From Ilyobacter_A sp963675185 (GTDB taxonomy: Bacteria > Fusobacteriota > Fusobacteriia > Fusobacteriales > Fusobacteriaceae), in the NCBI GenBank assembly GCA_963675185.2, contig CAXXOH010000003.1:62001-126000 (forward strand): a stretch of 64,000 bases of DNA. Direction: 5' to 3'. The notes beneath the pieces are model-generated. The model had not been told where the DNA came from and ran no database searches. It saw only the letters and a list, made by a program, of their open reading frames with translations. The translations under genes were made by a program, and so were the position numbers. How positions within the stretch are numbered: the first letter of the stretch is position 1; each line of letters opens with the position of its first letter. Of the stretch, positions 17,730 through 26,398 are shown one piece after another.

Positions 17730-18134
17730 TCAAAAAAACAGTTCCATTATAACGTAAGATTTACCGCCTTTTTCAAAACACTTATCTGTTTTGTATAGCC
17801 CAAACTTTTTGTAAAATTCAACTTTAGAACTTCTAGCATTGCACCATATCCTTTTCACACCAAGCGCTTTCATCTCATCTAACGCTGCTTTTAGAAGGCT
17901 TGTCCCATACCCTTTGCCCTGCTCAGATTTCTTGGTGGCAAACTTTCTAAACTGCGCAGATTCCCCTTCAACGAAAAGTGATATTACCGAAACCATGCTG
18001 TCTCCTACAAACAGTCCAAAATGCATCCCCTTATTATCATCCTCTAACTTTACATACTCAATATCCCTATCAGGCCACATCACCTCATGCCTCAAATCCC
18101 ACGTCTGTTCGACACAGACCCTCTTTATCTCCAT
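17730..18134 (-). CDS. GNAT-family N-acetyltransferase
   Basis: 134 residues. The acetyl-CoA binding motif A is seen as RKFATKKSEQGKGYGTSLL (QGKGYG at about residues 88-93), followed by the beta-bulge and C-terminal KFGLYKTDKCF segment, where the general acid Tyr is often found. The substrate is unknown. AAGGAG lies eight bases before the ATG. It is 44 bases upstream of the HutP gene on the same strand. Confidence 0.85.
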   Translation of the reverse strand: MEIKRVCVEQTWDLRHEVMWPDRDIEYVKLEDDNKGMHFGLFVGDSMVSVISLFVEGESAQFRKFATKKSEQGKGYGTSLLKAALDEMKALGVKRIWCNARSSKVEFYKKFGLYKTDKCFEKGGKSYVIMELFF

Positions 18135-18171
18135 TCACAAAACTCCTTTCAAAACAATTCCTCAATCTAAA

Positions 18172-18195
18172 AAGAAGCAGGATGACCCGCTTCTT
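18172..18195 (-). terminator. Terminator between two minus-strand genes
   Basis: AAGAAGC (18172-18178) and GCTTCTT (18189-18195) form a stem over a ten-base loop, with a T-rich tract on the minus-strand 3' side. It follows the small gene ending at 18196. Confidence 0.7.
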
Positions 18196-18399
18196 TTAAA
18201 AAATTTCTTCTTCCACAGGAAATACACTTGCAATGCACCAGTTACCAGCTGTGCCTTGCCATACTATCTCGAATATCTTATAGGCATCCCTATCTTCCAT
18301 GTCGCTGTAGAAACTTTTCGCCTCTTCTAGGGAGTCAAAAACCTCCACGGTATACTTCCCCCTGTGATCACTTATGCAATACTCCACTTTTGTTTCCAA
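18196..18399 (-). CDS. Small hypothetical protein
   Basis: 67 residues, not recognised. The composition is acidic with two Trp (IVWQGTAGNWCIASVF) and it looks like a compact alpha-beta domain: strand, helix (SLEEAKSFYSDME), strand, strand. Start codon is TTG, with a GGGCGGTG stretch upstream as a possible ribosome site. Its own terminator follows, which supports its being real. Confidence 0.5.
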   Translation of the reverse strand: METKVEYCISDHRGKYTVEVFDSLEEAKSFYSDMEDRDAYKIFEIVWQGTAGNWCIASVFPVEEEIF

Positions 18400-18436
18400 T
18401 AAAAAACACCGCCCTGTATAAAATATTATTATAAAA

Positions 18437-18814
18437 CTACCATGTGCCTAAAAAAGCAAAAAGTGCTATCAATGTGAAATACATCCAGTCACTCATAAAA
18501 ACTAAGGCCCTCTTTATATCGGAAGTAAAGGCCAACTGGAGCTCCCAAACTGAAAACATCAGGTAGTTTAATGATATAAACTTAATCAATATTATCCCAT
18601 CTTTAAAACCACCAAATCCGAACATCAGCAAAAACAAAGTCGAAAATATCAAAAATATCATGTTGTATGAAAAAAAACTCTGTATATTCTTTTTTATTAC
18701 TTCTTCTAAACTCGGGTCTCCCAACACCTTTAAAACATTTTTTCTGTCCTGGGTGATGAACTTCAATGTGGTTACAAGAGCAATAATACCTGAAATAAGT
18801 GCAAAAATATTCAT
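18437..18814 (-). CDS. Small membrane protein, unknown function
   Basis: 125 residues with four likely membrane helices (about 4-20, 48-70, 74-93 and 104-122) and one basic/acidic loop (TQDRKNVLKVLGDPSLEEVIKKN). Not recognised. The ATG at 18814 follows GGAGGAG; the frame stays open 16 codons further upstream without a ribosome site. Confidence 0.6.
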   Translation of the reverse strand: MNIFALISGIIALVTTLKFITQDRKNVLKVLGDPSLEEVIKKNIQSFFSYNMIFLIFSTLFLLMFGFGGFKDGIILIKFISLNYLMFSVWELQLAFTSDIKRALVFMSDWMYFTLIALFAFLGTW

Positions 18815-19084
18815 CTGTCTCCTCCTTGAATGATTTTCCCTGCAGTAAAAAACGCTCACCAAAATTACTTTACAGAAAATCTATACATTTTGTCAAGTCT
18901 TGTGAAAATATTTTAAGCGGCTTCAACCTTTAAATGACTTAAATTTTTATTTTGTCCGTACTACTCTTCTTCAGTAAGAGCATAAATATTCCTCCAATAT
19001 TTCACGCTGTTTTTCCTCAAATATCCAGCTCCACTTTTATTGTGTCGGCTAAGCATCTTCCAGATTTAGCTGCTGCACAAAAAT

Positions 19085-19114
19085 TTGAAAAAATTCCTAT
19101 TCATCTGATATAAT
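19085..19114 (+). promoter_or_regulatory. Promoter of the small gene at 19145
   Basis: TTGAAA (19085-19090) and TATAAT (19109-19114) are 18 bases apart, about 30 bases before the ATG. Confidence 0.6.
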
Positions 19115-19144
19115 AGGTTAAAATCTATTTTTGAAAGGTGAATC

Positions 19145-19348
19145 ATGGAAAAATATCTCATAACAACGGAAGAAAAAAAAGAATTTTTGGAAAGACTCCC
19201 GGTTCTGGCGTGCGTCAACTCCATAGGGATAGATTATGATGACGGAGAATACTTTTCCGTAAAATGTAAACTGCTAACTGGTTCATGTACCTATGCAAGG
19301 TATGTAGATAAAGCATTTGAAGACTGTATGGTAAAAAAGAGAAAGTAG
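19145..19348 (+). CDS. Small hypothetical protein
   Basis: 67 residues, not recognised. It holds three Cys (LACVNS, VKCKLLTGSC, EDCMV), ends with a basic KKRK tail and has no membrane segment. A promoter lies just upstream, AAAGGTG precedes the ATG, and a strong terminator overlaps its stop codon, so it is very likely a real monocistronic gene. Confidence 0.6.
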   Translation: MEKYLITTEEKKEFLERLPVLACVNSIGIDYDDGEYFSVKCKLLTGSCTYARYVDKAFEDCMVKKRK

Positions 19349-19380
19349 AGCGGGTTTCCTCGTTTACTTTCTCTTTTTAT
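19333..19380 (+). terminator. Terminator overlapping the 3' end of the small gene
   Basis: AAAAAGAGAAAGTA (19333-19346) pairs with TACTTTCTCTTTTT (19365-19378), followed by T-rich sequence. Confidence 0.85.
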
Positions 19381-19482
19381 TTTTTATCTCTATACTTGCT
19401 AAAATTTAATATAAGCAACGTTGCTATTTAAAATTTTCGATTAATTAACTCAAGTTGCTACTCAATTAAATAAGCAATTAAT

Positions 19483-19751
19483 TACTGAATTTATCTACAA
19501 AATCTTTTTTGGCCACAGAGTTCCACAGAGCTGGCAAACATGAGCCGCACAGAGAAAACATATTAAAAATAATTTTTTTCACTAATCTTCACGGATCACA
19601 CGAATTAATTGAAACTCTTATAAAATACTTTATTTCTGCATATTTATAAATTTTCTTACTCTGCGAAACTCTCTTTATTTTTTCGTGCAGCTCTGTGTCC
19701 AAAATATAATTTTATTTTTTATTCGTGTCCATTCGTGTGATTAGCGACCAA
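19483..19751. repeat. Dispersed foldback repeat, copy 1
   Basis: About 270 bases shared with copies at 21.9, 38.8 and 52.3 kb. Landmark words in order: CACAGAG..., GCACAGAGAAAAC, TCACGGATCACACGAAT, TCTGCGAAACTCT, GCAGCTCTGTGTCCAAAAT, and TTCGTGTCCATTCGTGTGATTAG. The left-half words recur as reverse complements on the right, so the element can fold on itself. It fills most of the 478-base gap between the genes at 19145 and 19827. No coding frame is visible. Confidence 0.85.
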
Positions 19752-19826
19752 ATAAAAATATTCAGTGATATATAAACACTAAGATGGTAGATAGCAAAGT
19801 TTCACAGCTCGTAGTTTATATCTGTA

Positions 19827-20198
19827 TCAGTTCTTCTCCTGTATAAACTCAATTACTACACCATCCGGGTCTTCTACGAACAAGAGCTTTGTCCCATTGT
19901 GAGTCTCAAAAGGCCCATTTTTTATAGGCACCTTGTTTGCCTTGAGAAGCCCGACTACCTCCTCCATATCTTCTACGAATACCCCCATTGCAACGTTAGA
20001 TGTACCGCTCCCCCTCTCACCGTGAGCACCGTCGTCCACCAGTTCCACAGTGATTTCTCCTTCATTTTTCATGAAAACCAAGTGTAGATTTTCATTCGGC
20101 CTGAGCTCCCTTACTACCTCCATGCCAAAAACCTTTTTATAAAACCCTATGGATTTCAACATATCTGAAACGTGTATTGTAAAAAGGTTTATCCTCAT
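19827..20198 (-). CDS. VOC-family (glyoxalase/bleomycin resistance-like) protein
   Basis: 123 residues with two beta-alpha-beta-beta-beta modules. Module 1 starts NLFTIHVSDMLKSIGFYKKVFGM and module 2 begins near VAMGVFVEDMEEVV and ends VEDPDGVVIEFI. The His in TIHVSD and Glu in VVIEF match metal ligands of the superfamily. It resembles lactoylglutathione-lyase-like proteins but the substrate is not known. GGGGGTG precedes the ATG. It lies 29 bases after the flavodoxin gene on the same strand, likely in one operon. Confidence 0.88.
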   Translation of the reverse strand: MRINLFTIHVSDMLKSIGFYKKVFGMEVVRELRPNENLHLVFMKNEGEITVELVDDGAHGERGSGTSNVAMGVFVEDMEEVVGLLKANKVPIKNGPFETHNGTKLLFVEDPDGVVIEFIQEKN

Positions 20199-20227
20199 AA
20201 GACACCCCCATTAAAACTTTTCTAATT

Positions 20228-20710
20228 TCACTTCAACTCTGATACGAATTTCTCTATTTTCGCTATAGCATCCTCCCTGTTTTTAAGAGGAGCCTTAAAA
20301 TCAGCTTCTGCCAAAAATTTATTCCGCTTCATGGCCATTTCCATCTCTTTTAACGTATTTCCCATTCCACCTTCGTGGCAGCAAAACACCACAACGTTTT
20401 TACCCTCAATGTCGTTTTCGTTGAGAAACGTCCTTAGCGGTGGGGAATATGTCCACGCCCATACCGGGCTGCCTATTATAAACGTATCATAGGCATCTAT
20501 ATCCAAATCATACTCTTTAAGAGCCGGAGTCTTCTTCATAAAAGCCTGTCTGCCACCCCAAACATACTTCATGAAACCGTGACTCCTTATCTCCTGTGCC
20601 GGCTCTATCCTTAACATGTCGCAGCCCAACCTAGCAGCAATTTCGGTAGCCACAAAATGGGTATTCCCTTCAAAAGAATAGTATATTAAAATAGTTTTCC
20701 CAAGTTCCAC
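20228..20710 (-). CDS. Flavodoxin-family protein
   Basis: About 160 residues. The FMN phosphate loop YYSFEGNTHFVATEIA is at the N-terminus, and the later flavin loops are IIGSPVWAWTYSPPLRTFL and CCHEGGMGNTL. It carries electrons using bound FMN. The GTG start at 20710 is chosen because AGGAGGG lies about nine bases upstream and flavodoxins normally begin just before this strand; an in-frame ATG at 20731 would add seven residues. Confidence 0.88.
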   Translation of the reverse strand: MELGKTILIYYSFEGNTHFVATEIAARLGCDMLRIEPAQEIRSHGFMKYVWGGRQAFMKKTPALKEYDLDIDAYDTFIIGSPVWAWTYSPPLRTFLNENDIEGKNVVVFCCHEGGMGNTLKEMEMAMKRNKFLAEADFKAPLKNREDAIAKIEKFVSELK

Positions 20711-20829
20711 TACTTCATCCCTCCTTTTCATATCCTTCTAACATAATAAATTACTCCTTTGAAATGAAAATCCTACATTTTAAAAATTTTATTTTATTTT
20801 TCCATGAAATTAGACTTTTTTTTCATAAT

Positions 20830-20846
20830 CCAAGTCAAATACTTGG
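20830..20846. promoter_or_regulatory. Short perfect inverted repeat, possible operator
   Basis: CCAAGT and ACTTGG are separated by five bases between the divergent flavodoxin and NlpC/P60 genes. It is the size of a dimeric regulator site, but no regulator is known. Confidence 0.25.
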
Positions 20847-20951
20847 AATTGATAAAATACTGATATTTTTTTGCTCAAAATTTTGGAAAATATAGACAAA
20901 AATGCTAAAATTAATATGAGGAAAATAAAAAACTTGAAGCGAGGTCATACT

Positions 20952-21806
20952 ATGAAGAACATTAAAAAGATTATTATATTTTCTTTTATTGCTTTAGCTA
21001 CAAGCGTATCTGCAAGCAATTTTAACACTGTAAAAGTAAACGCAGACGTCCTAAACGTTAGGGCTTCTGACAATATTGATTCTAAAATAATCGGAAAATC
21101 CATAAAAGACTCCGTGCTTTATACTGTAGGCGAGAGCGACAATTGGTTCAAAATTGATTTTGGAAAAAATACCGGCTGGGTAAGCAAAGATTACTTAGAT
21201 ATCTTAAGCGAATCCGTTCCGGTAAATGTAAACGCATCTGTACTAAATATGAGGGAGAGCCCGGATAAAGACGGGAATCTGCTCATGAAGCTTACCGAAG
21301 GGACGGACCTTGAAATACTCGACAAATCCGGAGACTGGTATGAGGTGGAACATAACGGTGTCACAGGATATGTTTTTGAAAAATATGTAAGCATAAGTGA
21401 CGAAGGTGTAATTCCATCAAAATTACCGAGAGAGGATATAGCTGCGGTTATAGAGTTTGCCAAGGAAAAACTTGGATCGGAATACGTGTGGGGGGCAAAC
21501 GGCCCAACCCAGTTTGACTGCTCAGGGTATGTAAAATACGTATTTGAAAACACTATAGGGGTAGAGCTTCCGAGGACCTCATATCTGCAAAGTAGATTGG
21601 ACAACAAACTGGATTTCTCAGAATTAGAGACTGGGGACCTTGTGTTTTTTGATACCTCAAAGCAGGGAAGGGTAAACCATGTTGGGATCTATTTAGGAGA
21701 CGGCAAGTTCATACACGCTTCTTCGGCTAGGAGTAAGAAAAGGGTTACTATATCGGACCTTTCAAAATTTTATAAAAACGCCTTTAAATGGGGTGTCAGA
21801 ATATAA
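20952..21806 (+). CDS. Secreted NlpC/P60 endopeptidase with two SH3b domains
   Basis: 284 residues. A signal peptide (KIIIFSFIALATSVSAS) is followed by two bacterial SH3 domains (about 24-85 and 90-150, with VLNVRAS and VLNMRES words and GDWYEVEHNGVTGYV). The C-terminal NlpC/P60 peptidase (about 165-284) has the catalytic Cys in FDCSGYVKYVF, His in VNHVGIYLGDG and a third polar residue at FIHASS. It should cleave peptidoglycan stem peptides in the envelope. ATG at 20952 follows GCGAGGT; the frame is open upstream without a good ribosome site. Confidence 0.93.
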   Translation: MKNIKKIIIFSFIALATSVSASNFNTVKVNADVLNVRASDNIDSKIIGKSIKDSVLYTVGESDNWFKIDFGKNTGWVSKDYLDILSESVPVNVNASVLNMRESPDKDGNLLMKLTEGTDLEILDKSGDWYEVEHNGVTGYVFEKYVSISDEGVIPSKLPREDIAAVIEFAKEKLGSEYVWGANGPTQFDCSGYVKYVFENTIGVELPRTSYLQSRLDNKLDFSELETGDLVFFDTSKQGRVNHVGIYLGDGKFIHASSARSKKRVTISDLSKFYKNAFKWGVRI

Positions 21807-21807
21807 G

Positions 21808-21835
21808 AGGATCGGTTTAGCCGGTCCTTTTTTAT
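21808..21835 (+). terminator. Terminator of the NlpC/P60 gene
   Basis: AGGATCGG (21808-21815) pairs with CCGGTCCT (21821-21828), allowing a wobble, followed by six T. Confidence 0.9.
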
Positions 21836-21860
21836 TTTACTTAAGATTTTACTAATAAAA

Positions 21861-22116
21861 TACTGAATTTATTTGAAAACCTTCTTTAGACACAGAGTTT
21901 CAAAGAGATTTAAAACATGAGGCGCACAGAGAAAACCTTTTAAAAATAATTTTTTGTCACGAATTTTCACGGATCACACGAATCGATTAAAATCTCTAGG
22001 CTATGCTTTACTTACATATCTTTGTTTATTTTTTCTCTGCGAAACTCTTTATTCTCCTCCGTGTCACTCTGTGTCCAAAATATTTTTTATTAGTGTCCAT
22101 TCGTGCGATTAGTGAC
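21861..22116. repeat. Dispersed foldback repeat, copy 2
   Basis: This copy carries the same ordered words as copy 1, including the leading TACTGAATTTAT, CACAGAGTTTCAAAGAG, GCACAGAGAAAAC, CACGAATTTTCACGGATCAC, CTCTGCGAAACTC and GTGTCCATTCGTGCGATTAG. It fills the gap between the NlpC gene and the envelope operon. Its right flank (ACTTTAAATCAACTCAAT) is shared with copy 4, so the element may extend about 50 bases further. Confidence 0.85.
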
Positions 22117-22297
22117 TAAAACAGATATTTTTCATTTCTATGACTTTAAATCAACTCAATACTCTACATTAAGTTTCCTGCAACACCATAACGAAACCAA
22201 TTAAAATTTTCTAGTAAACAAATTTTTATAAAGGATTTAGGGGCATAATTTTAATATCTTATAATATAGAGAAATTTGGAAATCGAGGGTGGATAAC

Positions 22298-23281
22298 ATG
22301 CGAAATTTTTTTCTTCTAATATTTATCTTGATCACGGCTACAAATATTTTTTCAGCGGAGTTCTGGGGTGAAGTGAAATCAGAATACCGTATTGAAAACT
22401 TAGAGGAAAGCAGGTTCCCTCTAGAGGCGAAACTTGGGACAGAGTTTTCGGAGGATGATTTCTATTCGCAGTTCGCCATAATAGGGGAGAGCACCGAATC
22501 GGAGGAGGGCGTGGACGTCTATAGGGCTCACGTAGAGCTCTACAAAGACAACCTAACGCTTTCCATTGGTAGGCAAAAGCTGGTGTGGGGATCGGCTTTT
22601 ATATTTAACTTGACAGACGTTTTCAACCCTGTAGACATAGAAGACCCCAGGTCCGAAAAGGTAGGCACTGATTCCATCAGGCTAAAATACAATACCACAG
22701 CAATGTCCCGTCTCGAAGCTGTGGCTTTTAAAAATGACTTATCAAATAACAATTTCGGTTCGAGGTACACGTTTTTGTCTGGGGATTTCGAGTTCATGTT
22801 AAACTATCTGAACTATAAGCAGTCGGTTTTCGACAGTGAAGAAACCCGTAGAAACGACCTTATATTCGAGTTCAAGGGCGATGTCGAAGTAGGATTGTGG
22901 GCCCAGTTGGAGCAGTACTGGGAGGATTCGGACAGCGGCACTACCGCTGTAATTGGAACCGACTATACCTTCGATGTCATGCAAAAGACACTCTATACCC
23001 TGGCAGAAGGGGTGTATGATTTCGGTGAAAAGGCGGCGGCAGTATACCTTATGTACAAATATGATTTCAGCGACTTGGCTTCATTCAATCAGAGTGCACT
23101 GATAAATCCAAAGGGTGGATCATTTTTTATAAGCAGCTATATCAGCTACATATTCAACGACTATGTCACCACAAAGACCGGTGTTAATTTTTATAACGAT
23201 ATGGAGCAGTTTGGGTTTGAGACGAGCGAGGGAAAACAGCTAGACAACGAGCTGTTCTTGGAAATGAAGTTATTCTTTTGA
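22298..23281 (+). CDS. Outer-membrane beta-barrel protein, DUF1302-like
   Basis: 327 residues. A signal peptide (LLIFILITATNIFSA) is followed by amphipathic strands; the segment LSIGRQKLVWGSAFIFNLTDVFNPVD resembles the conserved core of DUF1302/porin-like proteins, and the C-terminus ends LFF, an outer-membrane assembly signal. It heads an operon with an ABC ATPase, two FtsX-like permeases and a LolA-like protein, which suggests a trans-envelope lipid or lipoprotein export role. ATG 22298 is chosen after GAGGGTGG; a GTG three codons up is possible. Confidence 0.75.
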   Translation: MRNFFLLIFILITATNIFSAEFWGEVKSEYRIENLEESRFPLEAKLGTEFSEDDFYSQFAIIGESTESEEGVDVYRAHVELYKDNLTLSIGRQKLVWGSAFIFNLTDVFNPVDIEDPRSEKVGTDSIRLKYNTTAMSRLEAVAFKNDLSNNNFGSRYTFLSGDFEFMLNYLNYKQSVFDSEETRRNDLIFEFKGDVEVGLWAQLEQYWEDSDSGTTAVIGTDYTFDVMQKTLYTLAEGVYDFGEKAAAVYLMYKYDFSDLASFNQSALINPKGGSFFISSYISYIFNDYVTTKTGVNFYNDMEQFGFETSEGKQLDNELFLEMKLFF

Positions 23282-23296
23282 TCGGAGGGGGATCAC

Positions 23297-23971
23297 ATGG
23301 CAATCGTGGAGTTGAATGATTTAAAAAAAGATTATATAAATGGAAAGGTAACGGTAAAAGCATTAAAGGGCATAACTCTTTCTATAGAAAAGGGGGAGTT
23401 TACAGTTTTTGCAGGTCCTTCAGGTTCCGGTAAGACAACCCTTCTAAACATAATAGGCGCCATGGATACTGCAAGCAGCGGGAGAGTGGTCGTTGCAGGC
23501 CATGATATATCCCAACTCAGCAGAAAAGAAGCCTCTAATTTCAGGAAAGAAAAAATCGGTTTTATCTTTCAAAACTACAACCTGATACCAGTTTTGACGG
23601 TCTATGAAAACATAATTTTTTCACTGGATTTGATGAAAAGACATGATAAATCTCATAAAAAGAAGCTTGTAGAAGAAATAATGGCAGACCTTGGGATTTC
23701 CGAGCTGAGAAATAGGAAGCCATCAGAGATATCCGGCGGACAGCAGCAGAGGGTGGCCATAGCCAGGGCCCTTGTGAAAAGACCGGACATAATATTGGCG
23801 GACGAACCAACTGCAAATCTCGACACCCAGACCGGAGAAAGTATAATAGATCTGATGAAAAAGCTGAACCAGGAAAAAAATATCACCTTTATTTTTTCCT
23901 CCCACGACCACATGATAATAGAGAGGGCTAACAGGGTGATTGACTTAAGAGACGGCAAATTAGAAAGGTAG
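23297..23971 (+). CDS. ABC transporter ATP-binding protein, LolD/MacB type
   Basis: 224 residues. Walker A GPSGSGKTT at about 37-45, Q-loop FQNYNLIPVLTVYEN, signature ISGGQQQRVAIARAL, Walker B DIILADEPTANLD and switch SSHDH are intact. The sequence is typical of the LolD/MacB/FtsE mechanotransmission branch that energises permeases without moving substrate through the membrane. It starts 15 bases after the barrel gene, with GGAGGGGG as ribosome site. Confidence 0.95.
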   Translation: MAIVELNDLKKDYINGKVTVKALKGITLSIEKGEFTVFAGPSGSGKTTLLNIIGAMDTASSGRVVVAGHDISQLSRKEASNFRKEKIGFIFQNYNLIPVLTVYENIIFSLDLMKRHDKSHKKKLVEEIMADLGISELRNRKPSEISGGQQQRVAIARALVKRPDIILADEPTANLDTQTGESIIDLMKKLNQEKNITFIFSSHDHMIIERANRVIDLRDGKLER

Positions 23972-23977
23972 ATTACT

Positions 23978-25168
23978 ATGATACTTAAAATGGCATTCAG
24001 AAACATTTTTCGTCACAGAATAAGAACAGCCCTTACCATGGTGACTATGATCGTAGGGATATTCTTGGCCTTATTAGGGGAGGGTATAAACAGCGGGTTA
24101 GAAGTGCAGGTAAAGGACATCTATATAAATACAGAGACGGCAAACTACAAACTGTATGCAAACGGATTTTACGACGATAAGGAAGATAACGATCAACTTG
24201 AATTCCCGATAAAGAAATCGGACTCCATTGCGGGATTGTTAAAGGAGAATAAATTTTCCCCGAGAATAAGCTTTAAGGGAAGCATTACAAACGGTTTAGA
24301 AGAACTGTCGGTTGACATACTCGGTGTAGATAAAGATATGGAAAATTCAGTATTCAATCGTAACGGGTATATGGATTCCGGTACCTTTCTGAACAAGCCG
24401 GAAGGGGTAGTGATAGGCAGTGACCTATTCCAGCTTCTTAACCTAAAACTGGGCGATGGGGTAACTCTTATAGCCAGAACCTCTAAAAACAGTATAAATG
24501 CATATGATCTGTCGGTGGAGGGGGTCATTAAGACCGGCAACCCACTTTTGGACAGTAGGCTTGTATTTATCAACATGGACTTGGCTGAAAAATTTGCAGA
24601 CACAGAGTCAATAAACGATATCGCCATAAAAGGAGAGCTGAGTCCTTTACAGATAAGCGAGCTGAAAAAACTTGGTGTAGATGTGTTAAGCTGGCACGAT
24701 GAGGTAAAAGGAATTTTGGAGATAGCTCGAATCAGGAGAAAGGCTTTTGCTATAATAAGTTTTACTATACTTCTTATGGCAGGAGTTGGGATAGCCAATA
24801 CAATGATAATGGCCATGCTGGAAAGGCAAAAAGAGATAGGGATAATGATGGCAAACGGTATGTCTAGAAAGGATATACTGCTTCTTTTTTTAGGTGAAGG
24901 CACAATAGTTGGAACTATCGGCAGTTTTCTAGGGTTTGTCCTCGGTACAATTTTTGTTCTATACTATCAGAAAAACGGTATAGCTGTAGATCTGGACACC
25001 GCTGATCTGGGTATGAGCATTCCTATTTCTGAAAAATTGTACACATATTTTGATTTAAGCAAGTCTATAGTCTTCATGCTTATCGGAATCTTGATATCCA
25101 TTCTGGCTATATTATATCCCTCGATAAAATCAACAAGGTTAAATCCTATCGAAGTCATAAGGGACTAG
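23978..25168 (+). CDS. FtsX/MacB-like ABC permease (first of two)
   Basis: 396 residues. One N-terminal helix (TALTMVTMIVGIFLALL) is followed by a ~210-residue extracytoplasmic domain and three C-terminal helices with the FtsX words MAGVGIANTMIMAMLERQKEIGIMMANGMS and LLFLGEGTIVGTIGSFLG. It pairs with the second permease to form the membrane core. Six bases separate it from the ATPase gene. Confidence 0.93.
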   Translation: MILKMAFRNIFRHRIRTALTMVTMIVGIFLALLGEGINSGLEVQVKDIYINTETANYKLYANGFYDDKEDNDQLEFPIKKSDSIAGLLKENKFSPRISFKGSITNGLEELSVDILGVDKDMENSVFNRNGYMDSGTFLNKPEGVVIGSDLFQLLNLKLGDGVTLIARTSKNSINAYDLSVEGVIKTGNPLLDSRLVFINMDLAEKFADTESINDIAIKGELSPLQISELKKLGVDVLSWHDEVKGILEIARIRRKAFAIISFTILLMAGVGIANTMIMAMLERQKEIGIMMANGMSRKDILLLFLGEGTIVGTIGSFLGFVLGTIFVLYYQKNGIAVDLDTADLGMSIPISEKLYTYFDLSKSIVFMLIGILISILAILYPSIKSTRLNPIEVIRD

Positions 25169-25177
25169 GTGAATTGT

Positions 25178-26389
25178 ATGTTAAAAATGGCGTTAAGAAA
25201 CATATTCAGAAACAAAAAACGTAGCTTTCTCACAACCCTTATAGTCATTATCGGTATAGCAGGTATGACCGTTGGGCAAGGATGGTTTACAGGGGCAGAA
25301 TCCATGTTTACAGACGAAGGCAAACGGATAACTGGAGATATCCGGATAACCGCTCGAGATTTCGAGATAAAGGAAAAGTCACTCGACGTTTCATCTAATA
25401 TAGACTATATCCCCATCAGAGAAAAAATAAACAGCATTAGTGACGGCGTAAGGGATGTTGCCAGGATAAAATTCGGTGCCGCCATGTTTTACGGCGACGA
25501 GGATGAAAAGGGGCTAGGATTTGGCATAGAAGAGGCCGACTACAGCATAATCGGATTTGAGCATTTTATATATGAAGGTAGATTTTTGGATTTCAATTCT
25601 CAAAGTGAAATACTGGTGGGGGAAAAATTAAAAAGAAAATTAAACCTAAAATTAGGTGACGAAGTCACACTTTTGACCGCTACTCAAAATGGTTCCATCT
25701 CAGCGTTTAATTATGCAGTAGTAGGGTTTTATAAAATGGATAACAGCAGACTGAACCGCAGCTTTTATATTACTATATCCGATGCCCAATACCTACTTGA
25801 TTTAGAACAAAACTGCACAGAATATCTAATTTTTTTAGACAACCCTGATTTAGCAGAAAAAACATTGCAATTATTGAAGGATAACTACGGGGATGCCTTT
25901 TTAATAAAAAGCTGGGATGAAATAGGAATAAATAAGTATATTTCAGCTGTTGTTCCAATTGTGAGAAATATTTTTATAAGCATATTGGCAATACTCTGCG
26001 CTGTCGGCATATCCAACACCATGATCATGGTAGTCTTTGAAAGGAGAAAGGAAATCGGTATACTAAAATCAATGGGTATGAAAACTCAGGAAATTAGAAG
26101 TCTATTTTGTATAGAGGGCGGCGTAATCGGGTTGATGGGCTCATTTTTAGGAATGCTTATAGGTGGAGGCATCGTTTACTACTATTCAATTACAGGGGTA
26201 AATCTTGGTTCAGTCCTTGAGAATATTTCAGATGAAATAAACGTAAAGAGTATAATATATATGGGGTTTTCTTTTAAAATACTACTAAGATCTTTTACAG
26301 TAGGGTTTACAGCTACTGTTTTATCCACACTGTTATCCGTGAATCCAGAACTTAAAAAATCTGCTGTTGAAAATCTTAGAAATGAATAG
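25178..26389 (+). CDS. FtsX/MacB-like ABC permease (second of two)
   Basis: 403 residues with the same plan: N-terminal helix (FLTTLIVIIGIAGMTVG), periplasmic domain with a VGEKLKRKLNLKLGDEVTLL motif, and three C-terminal helices with SNTMIMVVFERRKEIGILKSMGM. The ATG at 25178 follows AGGTG; a GTG at 25169 overlaps the upstream stop and is also possible. Two unlike permeases give the LolCE-type heterodimer arrangement. Confidence 0.93.
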   Translation: MLKMALRNIFRNKKRSFLTTLIVIIGIAGMTVGQGWFTGAESMFTDEGKRITGDIRITARDFEIKEKSLDVSSNIDYIPIREKINSISDGVRDVARIKFGAAMFYGDEDEKGLGFGIEEADYSIIGFEHFIYEGRFLDFNSQSEILVGEKLKRKLNLKLGDEVTLLTATQNGSISAFNYAVVGFYKMDNSRLNRSFYITISDAQYLLDLEQNCTEYLIFLDNPDLAEKTLQLLKDNYGDAFLIKSWDEIGINKYISAVVPIVRNIFISILAILCAVGISNTMIMVVFERRKEIGILKSMGMKTQEIRSLFCIEGGVIGLMGSFLGMLIGGGIVYYYSITGVNLGSVLENISDEINVKSIIYMGFSFKILLRSFTVGFTATVLSTLLSVNPELKKSAVENLRNE

Positions 26390-26398
26390 GGTGATTTT

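Noticed and set aside
19483..22116. CRISPR array
   Set aside because: Short repeated words recur, but they belong to two copies of one long element and are not regularly spaced with unique spacers.
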